Below, piece after piece: positions 58,814 to 64,000 of a stretch of 64,000 nt of DNA (position 1 is its first letter; each line of letters starts with the position of its first letter). The stretch lies in the NCBI RefSeq assembly GCF_003122365.1, contig NZ_CP029254.1, positions 744,001 through 808,000 on the forward strand, written 5' to 3'. This DNA comes from Streptomyces spongiicola (GTDB lineage Bacteria; Actinomycetota; Actinomycetes; Streptomycetales; Streptomycetaceae). The notes below the pieces were generated by a model that was not told the origin of the DNA, made no database searches, and saw only the letters and a list, made by a program, of their open reading frames with translations. A program made the translations under genes and the position numbers.

Positions 58814-59056
58814 TCAGGAGCCGCCGCCCGGCCTGTCCACCAGTTCGATCTGGTCCACGGCGTTGCACCAGCGGCAGCGGACCGACTCGATGGTCTCACT
58901 CAGCACCTCGCGTTCCTCCACCTTGGGCTCCCCCGCGAGATCCAGATGCACATACTCGACGGCCTTGGAGGACCGGGTCACGTCGAACCGGGTGAGGTTG
59001 CCGCACAGGGTGCAGCGCCACCGGGTGGCGTCCGTCGGCATGGGTACCGTCGTCAT
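58814..59056 (-). CDS. small zinc-ribbon protein
   Basis: An 80-residue protein with two CxxC pairs, RCTLCGN near residue 15 and CRWCNA near residue 62, the spacing of a zinc ribbon. Between them is TRSSKAVEYVHLDLAGEPKV. Probably binds zinc and perhaps nucleic acid or protein; the partner is unknown. The ATG has a GAGGAC site 6 bases upstream. It lies 43 bases before the NYN protein gene on the same strand, so they are probably co-transcribed. Confidence 0.82.
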   Translation of the reverse strand: MTTVPMPTDATRWRCTLCGNLTRFDVTRSSKAVEYVHLDLAGEPKVEEREVLSETIESVRCRWCNAVDQIELVDRPGGGS

Positions 59057-59182
59057 CGAGCCGTCCTCGTCTCCTCGTGCGTGTCCTGGCGCCTACTGCC
59101 CGCAACCCTACGACCTCACGGGTCCGCGGTGACACGGCGAGGCGGTCTGCCCGCTCCCGTCCCGGTGCGCCATGCTCTGAGC

Positions 59183-59908
59183 ATGATCGATCGGTGGAAG
59201 GCGGTACGGGGCGCGGCGACCGGCCCGGTGGTGACCTACGGAGCGATCGGCCTGTGCTGCCTCCTGTTCCTCGTCGGCCCGGTCTCCGGGCTCAGCACGT
59301 CGTACGGCACCGGAGGCACCCTGCTCACCGCCCAGACCGCCCACTTCGAGCGCTGGGGCGTGATCCCGAACGAGCTGCTGGAGGGCTCCCCGAGGACCCT
59401 GCTCACCCCGCTGACCGCGCTGTTCGTGCACGGCAGCTGGCTGCATCTGCTCGGCAACATGCTCTTCCTCCACGTCTTCGGCGCCATGGTCGAGGAGCGC
59501 ATGGGCCGTCTGGAGTTCGCCCTCTTCTACCTGGTCTGCGGTTATCTGGCGCTCCTCGCGTACGCGGCGGCCAACGCGGAGTCCGGCCACACGCTCGTCG
59601 GGGCGTCCGGAGCCATCTCGGCCGTGCTGGGCGCCTTTCTCTGCCTCTTCCCGAGGACGCGGGTGACAAGCCTCTATCCGTTCCTGTTCTTCCTGCCGCT
59701 GCGCTTCCCCGCCTGGATCGTGCTGGTCTTCTGGTTCGTGCTGCAGTGGCTGGCGGAGGCGCAGAACTCCTCCTCGGGCCCGGGGGTGGCGTATCTGGCG
59801 CATCTGGTGGGCTTCGGGATCGGCTTCCTCTACGCATGGGGCCGCTTCCGGCAGGCCGCTAGAGTGAAGGCCCAGACAGCGGCCACCGAGGGAGAAGGAC
59901 AGCCGTGA
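59183..59908 (+). CDS. rhomboid-family intramembrane serine protease
   Basis: A 241-residue membrane protein with about six transmembrane helices. The rhomboid motifs are HLLGNMLFLHVFG near residues 93-105, the nucleophile serine in VGASGAISAVLGAF near 138-151 and the histidine in YLAHLVGFGIGFLYAWG near 206-222. Both catalytic residues are present, so it should be active. The ATG has no ribosome binding site and may be leaderless. Its stop overlaps the next gene as GTGA, so the pair is coupled. Confidence 0.9.
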   Translation: MIDRWKAVRGAATGPVVTYGAIGLCCLLFLVGPVSGLSTSYGTGGTLLTAQTAHFERWGVIPNELLEGSPRTLLTPLTALFVHGSWLHLLGNMLFLHVFGAMVEERMGRLEFALFYLVCGYLALLAYAAANAESGHTLVGASGAISAVLGAFLCLFPRTRVTSLYPFLFFLPLRFPAWIVLVFWFVLQWLAEAQNSSSGPGVAYLAHLVGFGIGFLYAWGRFRQAARVKAQTAATEGEGQP

Positions 59909-60186
59909 TCACCGCGATCGTGCTCATCAAGACCAGCGTGGACCGCATCCCCGAGATCGCCGAGTCGATCGCGGCGCTGGACAGCGTCAGCGAGGTCTTC
60001 TCGGTCACCGGCACCTACGACCTGATCGCGATGGTCCGGGTCGCGAAGCACGACGACCTCGCGGATGTCATCCCGGGCCGGATCAGCAAGATCCCGGGCG
60101 TCGAGGCGACCGACACGCATGTCGCGTTCCGCACGTACTCCCAGCACGACCTGGAGGCGGCCTTCGCGATCGGGCTCGACGCGTAG
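59905..60186 (+). CDS. stand-alone Lrp/AsnC ligand-binding (RAM) domain protein
   Basis: A 93-residue protein consisting only of the AsnC C-terminal alpha-beta ligand-binding domain: AIVLIKTSVDRIPEIAESIA, VSEVFSVTGTYDLIAMVRVA and ATDTHVAFRTYSQHDLEAAF. The DNA-binding helix-turn-helix of Lrp/AsnC regulators is absent. Such stand-alone domains bind amino acids and may pair with other regulators. The GTG start overlaps the rhomboid stop codon, so the two proteins are co-translated. Confidence 0.88.
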   Translation: MITAIVLIKTSVDRIPEIAESIAALDSVSEVFSVTGTYDLIAMVRVAKHDDLADVIPGRISKIPGVEATDTHVAFRTYSQHDLEAAFAIGLDA

Positions 60187-60572
60187 GGCCGGACACGGCC
60201 AGGCCCGGGAGCGCCGCCGGGCGCCGTCCCGGCGCGGTCCCGGCACTGTCCCGGCCCGTCCCGCGCGGGGCGCGCCGGGTGCGCCGGGTGCGCGACCGGT
60301 GTCGGGGCCGGGCGGGCGCCTGCGGACTCGCCCTGCGCTGGTCCTGCCGGTACTCCCAGGGCCCCCGGGCCGGGCGGGCGCCTGCGGGCTCGTCTGCCGC
60401 CAGCGCCGCTCCCCGGCCGCCCGGCCGGAGTGGGGCGGGCCCCCGGCCGCTGCTCCCCGGCCCCTCGGCCGCATGCGGCGGGACCTGCCCCGACGGCGGA
60501 TGCGCGGGCGGATGCGCGGGCCGGTGCGCCGGCGGATCCGCCGGCCGGGCGCCCCGCCCCGGTCCGCACCTC
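60187..60572. repeat. 386-bp non-coding GC-rich region between convergent genes
   Basis: gccgggcgggcgcctgcgg occurs twice (60308 and 60368), and gcggatgcgcgggc iterations lie at 60496-60545, forming potential hairpins. No gene was seen. Confidence 0.6.
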
Positions 60573-62243
60573 TCACACCGCGGGCACGCAGCGCCCGTCC
60601 TCGGTGCGGTAGCTCCACCGCGCGCCGTCGCGCACCAACTCCCCGACCGCGCGGACGAACCGCTCGACGTGCTCGTCCGGCGTACCGGCGCCGAAGCTGA
60701 CCCGGATCGCGTTGAGCGGCGCCCCCGCGCCCTCCGCCGGGCGGACCCCGGTCTCGCCCCGCTCGCCCCGCTCGCCCTCCGGGGCGCCGCACTCGCCGGG
60801 CTGCTGCGGATCGCCGCCCAGCAGCGTCCGCACCAGCGGGTGGGCGCAGAAGAGCCCGTCGCGCACACCGATGCCGTACTCGGCCGACAGCGCGGCGGCG
60901 AGGTGCGAGCTGTTCCAGCCCTCCACGACGAAGGAGACGACACCGACCCGGGCGGGGGTCCGCCCGCCGGAAGCCGACGGCGTGCCGCCGCCGAACAGCG
61001 ACAGCACCCTGACCCCGGGTACCTCGGCCAGCCCGGCGAGGACCTTCTCGACGAGGTGCCGCTCGCGGTCGACGAGGGCGTCGAACCCGGCCTCCGTCAG
61101 CGCCCTGCACGCGGAGGCGATGGCATAGACGCCGATGACGTTCGGGGAACCGGCCTCGTGGCGGGCGGCGGTGGTGTGCCACTCGACGTCCACGCCGCCG
61201 CCGGCGCGGCGGGAGACCTTCCGCGAGGCGCCGCCGCCCGCAAGGTAGGGCTCGGCGTCCCGGAGCCAGTCCGCCCGCCCGGCGAGCACACCCGATCCGA
61301 ACGGCGCGTAGAGCTTGTGGCCCGAGAAGGCGACCCAGTCGACCCCCAGCTTCCGGACGGAGACGGGGTGGTGCGGGGCGAGCTGGGCGGCGTCCAGCAC
61401 GATACGCGCGCCGTGGGCGTGCGAGACGGCCGCCAGCTCGCGGACCGGCCACAGCTCGCCGGTCACATTGGACGCACCGGTCACACAGACCAGGGCGGGG
61501 GCACCGAGGTCCCGGCCGGAGAGCGCCGACTCCAGCGCCCTGACCGCCTGCTGCGGGGTGCGCGGGGCGTCCAGGTACGTCACACGCGCGTCCGTCCAGG
61601 GCAGCAGGGAGGCGTGGTGCTCGGTCTCGAAGACGAAGACCTCGCAGCCGCCGGGGAGCGCACCGGCCAGCAGGTTCAGCGAGTCGGTCGTCGACCGGGT
61701 GAACACGACCTGGTCGTCCTCGCGGCAGTCGAGGAACGCGTGGACGGTGGCCCTGCTGCTCTCGAACAGGTCGGTGGACAGCTGCGAGAGGTACCCGGCG
61801 CCGCGGTGGACGCTGCCGTAGTACGGGGCGTACGCGGCGACGTCGTCCCACACCCGTTGCAGGGCCGGGGCGCTGGCCGCGTAGTCGAGTGCCGCGTAGG
61901 TGACTTCACCGCCGGTCACGAGCGGGACGGTGACGTCCCGGCCGAGGACCGGCAGCGGGGCGCCGCAGCAGGGCGCATCCCCGGCGGCGGTGTCCGCGGC
62001 GGCGGTTCGCGCCGGCGCGGCCGAACCCGTGCCGGCGCAGGCAGGGACACAGGCACCGGCGCAGGCAGGGACACAGGCACAGGCACAGGCACAGGCAGGA
62101 GCACCGGTACCGGTAGAGACGCAGACGCAGGCGCAGGCACGAGCACCGGTGCCGGCAGGAGCAGCGTTGCAGTCGCAGGCAGGGACACGGGCAGGGACAC
62201 AGGCGGAGGCAGGGGTGGCGGTGGTGCGGAGGCGCACGGACAT
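60573..62243 (-). CDS. class V aminotransferase, cysteine-desulfurase-like, with a Cys-rich N-terminal repeat
   Basis: A 556-residue PLP enzyme. The catalytic part (about residues 95-540) has LDYAASAP, SVHRGAGYLSQLSTDLFESS (two parts), FTRSTTDSLNL, the HH of FETEHHASLLPW, VTGASNVTGELWP, VLDAAQLAPHHPV and the PLP lysine in AFSGHKLYAPFGSG, as in SufS/Csd-like proteins. Residues 15-95 are a low-complexity region with about 15 cysteines (ACACACACVPACAGACVPAC) encoded by gcctgt-type hexanucleotides. A SAM-IV riboswitch 280 bases upstream suggests control by S-adenosylmethionine. The ATG has a GGGAGA site 7 bases upstream. Confidence 0.85.
   Translation of the reverse strand: MSVRLRTTATPASACVPARVPACDCNAAPAGTGARACACVCVSTGTGAPACACACACVPACAGACVPACAGTGSAAPARTAAADTAAGDAPCCGAPLPVLGRDVTVPLVTGGEVTYAALDYAASAPALQRVWDDVAAYAPYYGSVHRGAGYLSQLSTDLFESSRATVHAFLDCREDDQVVFTRSTTDSLNLLAGALPGGCEVFVFETEHHASLLPWTDARVTYLDAPRTPQQAVRALESALSGRDLGAPALVCVTGASNVTGELWPVRELAAVSHAHGARIVLDAAQLAPHHPVSVRKLGVDWVAFSGHKLYAPFGSGVLAGRADWLRDAEPYLAGGGASRKVSRRAGGGVDVEWHTTAARHEAGSPNVIGVYAIASACRALTEAGFDALVDRERHLVEKVLAGLAEVPGVRVLSLFGGGTPSASGGRTPARVGVVSFVVEGWNSSHLAAALSAEYGIGVRDGLFCAHPLVRTLLGGDPQQPGECGAPEGERGERGETGVRPAEGAGAPLNAIRVSFGAGTPDEHVERFVRAVGELVRDGARWSYRTEDGRCVPAV
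62034..62222 (-). repeat. hexanucleotide-type repeats encoding the Cys/Ala-rich N-terminus
   Basis: ggcaca, ggcagg and gcaccgg units are iterated with small variations over about 190 bases (for example caggcacaggcacaggcac near 62080). They remain in frame and give alternating Cys-Ala/Val/Pro sequence. Confidence 0.85.
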
Positions 62244-62443
62244 GGCGGTGTCTCCCGGCGGTCGGGGGCGAGCTGGCGTGGGGAACCCGCACGGCGCGAC
62301 GGCGGCACGGGGCGGCCGCTCCGCGTACGGGTGTTGCCTCGACGCACGCCTGGCGGCGTACGGAGGGGGGCGAGGGCCGACGGCCCGGGGCCGTGTCCGC
62401 TGGTCCGTCCGCCCGTCGGGCGGGCGGCGCTCACGGACGTGGC

Positions 62444-62506
62444 CTAACGCATTCGCTTGCTCACGAGAAGGCTCCCTCGAGGACCAGGACCCCAGGGATG
62501 CGACAT
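62444..62506 (-). CDS. possible 20-codon upstream reading frame in the SAM-IV leader
   Basis: ATG at 62506 opens a frame MSHPWGPGPRGSLLVSKRMR ending in TAG at 62444-62446. It begins 17 bases after the riboswitch aptamer and overlaps the ggggtcc segment that could pair with the aptamer tail. No strong ribosome binding site is present. It may be coincidental. Confidence 0.25.
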   Translation of the reverse strand: MSHPWGPGPRGSLLVSKRMR

Positions 62507-62522
62507 TCACCGATGTCCGCGG

Positions 62523-62640
62523 GGTCCGCGCTTGCCGCAGACCTCGCTGCCTGCGGCCTGGTCTTCACCCGGGGCACCCCGCCACGGACGGAGGGTTGCC
62601 GGACAGCGGGCCGGGGCCGTCGTCGCTGTCACTCATGACC
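62523..62640 (-). promoter_or_regulatory. SAM-IV riboswitch
   Basis: On the minus strand the leader reads GGTCATGAGTGACAGC at its start, then CCGGCAACCCTCC, GGGGTGCCCCGGGTGAAGAC and GCGGCAAGCGCGGACC at its end. These are the conserved segments, in order, of the actinobacterial SAM-IV aptamer. The ggtcat...agacc closing helix, the ccggcaacc core and the 3' pseudoknot-type extension are all present. It lies between trpD and the class V aminotransferase gene and faces the latter. Confidence 0.88.
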
Positions 62641-62744
62641 TTGGGAGGCATCCTGCCACAGGGTGCCCGGTGCGCAAGGCGCGGTCCGCCATCCGGACCG
62701 CGCCCGCCCCGCGCCCGCCGCGCCCGCCCCGCGCCCGCCGCGCC

Positions 62745-63830
62745 TCACGCGTGGCTCGCCGCCACCCACCGGTCCAAAGCGCGCCTGGCCGCGCCGGAGT
62801 CGATGGACTCCGCGGCCCGGGCCATGCCGGCCCTGATCTGCTCGACCAGACCGCCCTCGCCGTTCCCGAGCGCGGCGAGCGCCGCAGCCGAGTTCAGCAG
62901 GACCGCGTCCCGTACCGGCCCGCCCTCCCCGGCGAGGAGCCGGCGGGCGACATCGGCGTTGTACGAGGCGTCCGCGCCGCGCAGCGCCTCGACCGGGACC
63001 AGTTCGACGCCGACGTCCCGGGGGTCGAAGGACTCCTCGCGCACGGCGCCGTCCCGGACGACCCACACCCGCGAGGTCGCGGTGGTCGTCAGCTCGTCCA
63101 GGCCGTCGTCGCCGCGGAAGACCAGCGCGCTGGATCCGCGTGCGGCGAGCACACCGGCCATGATCGGGGCCATCCGGGCGTCCGCCACACCCGTGGCCTG
63201 AGCCCTCACCCGGGCGGGGTTGGTCAGCGGGCCGAGGAAGTTGAACGTCGTGCGGATGCCGAGTTCCCCGCGGGCCGCGGCGACGTGCCTCAGCGCCGGA
63301 TGGAACCTCACCGCGAAGCAGAAGGTGATCCCCGCCTCGCCGGCGACCGCCGCGACCCGCTCGGGCGCCAGCTCCAGATTGACGCCGAGCTTCTCCAGGA
63401 CGTCCGACGCCCCGCTCGCGCTGGACGCGGCCCGGTTGCCGTGCTTGACCACCTTCGCGCCCGTGCCGGCCACGACGATCGCGGACATGGTGGAGATGTT
63501 CACGGTCCTGGCGCCGTCGCCGCCGGTGCCGACGATGTCGACCGTCGCCCCGGGCACCTCGATCGTCCGGGCGTGCTCGTACATCGTGCGCACGAGCCCG
63601 GAGATCTCCTCGACGGTCTCGCCCTTGGCGCGCAGCGCCACCGCGAACCCGGCGATCTGCGCGTCGGTCGCCTCGCCCCGCAGGATCCGGTCCATGGCCC
63701 AGGCCGTCGCCTCCGCGCCCTGGTCGCGCCCGCTCAGCAGGGAGTCGAGCACCGCGGGCCAGGACAGGGCCGCCGCGGTGGATCGCGCCTCGCCGGGGGC
63801 ACTCCCGTCTGCGGGGGTCACAGCGCTCAT
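62745..63830 (-). CDS. trpD: anthranilate phosphoribosyltransferase
   Basis: A 361-residue enzyme transferring phosphoribose to anthranilate, the step after TrpE. Motifs are [20 protein letters not shown] near residues 99-118 (PRPP-binding GTGGD), [20 protein letters not shown] near 131-150, [13 protein letters not shown] near 197-209, and [15 protein letters not shown] near 249-263. Lengths and motifs are normal. The AGGAGGG site lies 5 bases before the ATG, and a TAGGGT -10 element at 63869-63874 is placed to start transcription about 30 bases upstream. It is remote from trpE (30 kb away), which is usual in Streptomyces. Confidence 0.95.
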   Translation of the reverse strand: MSAVTPADGSAPGEARSTAAALSWPAVLDSLLSGRDQGAEATAWAMDRILRGEATDAQIAGFAVALRAKGETVEEISGLVRTMYEHARTIEVPGATVDIVGTGGDGARTVNISTMSAIVVAGTGAKVVKHGNRAASSASGASDVLEKLGVNLELAPERVAAVAGEAGITFCFAVRFHPALRHVAAARGELGIRTTFNFLGPLTNPARVRAQATGVADARMAPIMAGVLAARGSSALVFRGDDGLDELTTTATSRVWVVRDGAVREESFDPRDVGVELVPVEALRGADASYNADVARRLLAGEGGPVRDAVLLNSAAALAALGNGEGGLVEQIRAGMARAAESIDSGAARRALDRWVAASHA

Positions 63831-63868
63831 GGTCCCTCCTGGGTCCGGTGCGGATGGGGATGCCTCCC

Positions 63869-63874
63869 ACCCTA
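63869..63874 (-). promoter_or_regulatory. -10 element of the trpD promoter
   Basis: TAGGGT on the minus strand, 39-44 bases before the trpD ATG, equals the -10 hexamer seen upstream of the NlpC/P60 gene. No leader peptide or attenuator is visible between it and trpD. Confidence 0.4.
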
Positions 63875-63892
63875 TCGGCCCGCGGCACGGCG

Positions 63893-63925
63893 AAGAGCCC
63901 CGTCCGGGGGATGGACGGGGCTCTT
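63893..63925. terminator. strong terminator hairpin between trpD and the upstream minus-strand gene
   Basis: Arms aagagccccgtcc (63893-63905) and ggacggggctctt (63913-63925) form a perfect 13-bp stem with a 7-base loop. The first arm begins with AA and the second ends with TT, so it is usable in both directions. It ends the transcript of the gene entering from the right. Confidence 0.8.
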
Positions 63926-63982
63926 GGTGCGGCGGTCGCCGGGAGGCCCGGCGGTGGCGGTCGCCGCGATCAGCGCGGGGGA

Positions 63983-64000
63983 TCAGTGGTGGCCGTGGCC
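63983..64000 (-). CDS. qcrB: C-terminal tail of a gene entering from the right, probably cytochrome b of the bc1 complex
   Basis: Only the last five codons are visible: GHGHH followed by TGA. A His-rich tail and the position next to trpD match Streptomyces qcrB, where the gene order qcrB-trpD is common. The identification is by context only, since too little sequence is present for any motif. Confidence 0.4.
   Translation of the reverse strand, partial: GHGHH

Overview
The window is a high-GC actinobacterial chromosome segment, almost certainly from Streptomyces. The evidence is the very strong GC bias at third codon positions, frequent GTG starts, apparently leaderless genes, and a gene order typical of the Streptomyces core downstream of the division/cell-wall region. 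That order runs DUF3040, methyltransferase, HEPN, metF-thiE, thiO-thiS-thiG, PASTA kinase, bfr/bfd, aroG, trpE, pfkA, macRS, glkA, NlpC/P60 pair, trpD, and the edge of a probable qcrB. No rRNA, tRNA or CRISPR array was seen.

Layout. 1-3.7 kb: DUF3040 protein, SAM methyltransferase, HEPN protein, a decayed SpoIIE-type phosphatase and a MASE1 membrane protein. 3.69-10.14 kb: a 6.44-kb Tn5053/Tn7-like transposon with a 5-bp target duplication (GCCGT) and 5'-TGT ends. It carries tniQ and tniB, a few codons of tniA, an IS1182-family insertion that has taken the place of tniA, and an MFS exporter with its ArsR-type regulator behind a 32-bp perfect palindrome. 10.2-13.8 kb: ABC ATPase, YhgE/Pip membrane protein and TetR regulator behind a TetR-type operator. 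14.4-24 kb: CrtI-like oxidoreductase, a repeat-rich membrane protein, metF, thiE, an Rv2175c-type DNA-binding protein, a ferredoxin-reductase-like enzyme, and thiOSG behind a TPP riboswitch. 24.2-33 kb: PASTA kinase, endonuclease IV, sulfite-oxidase-like protein, bacterioferritin and its iron-box-controlled ferredoxin, DAHP synthase, and trpE preceded by a trp attenuator. 33-47.6 kb: pfkA, MacRS two-component system, acyltransferase, hydrolase, a 1-kb tandem-repeat region, glkA, an ArsA-like ATPase cluster and an acyl-CoA synthetase. 47.7-64 kb: cholesterol oxidase, GT4 and GT-C glycosyltransferases, a metallopeptidase, two NlpC/P60 hydrolases, an NYN protein, a rhomboid protease, an AsnC-type domain, a class V aminotransferase behind a SAM-IV riboswitch, and trpD.

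Functional themes. Chorismate-to-tryptophan genes (aroG, trpE, trpD), thiamine thiazole synthesis, C1 metabolism (metF), glycolytic entry (glkA, pfkA), iron storage and cell-envelope remodelling. RNA-level control is prominent: a TPP riboswitch, the trp attenuator, a SAM-IV riboswitch and a structured leader before an NlpC/P60 gene. 

The most notable observations are: (i) the SAM-IV riboswitch upstream of a cysteine-desulfurase-like enzyme whose N-terminus is a cysteine-rich hexanucleotide-repeat expansion; (ii) the bounded Tn5053/Tn7-like element that has lost its transposase; (iii) a ~100-bp intergenic element shared by two convergent gene junctions, one of which has amplified it in tandem; and (iv) an unusual abundance of short tandem repeats in both coding and intergenic DNA.
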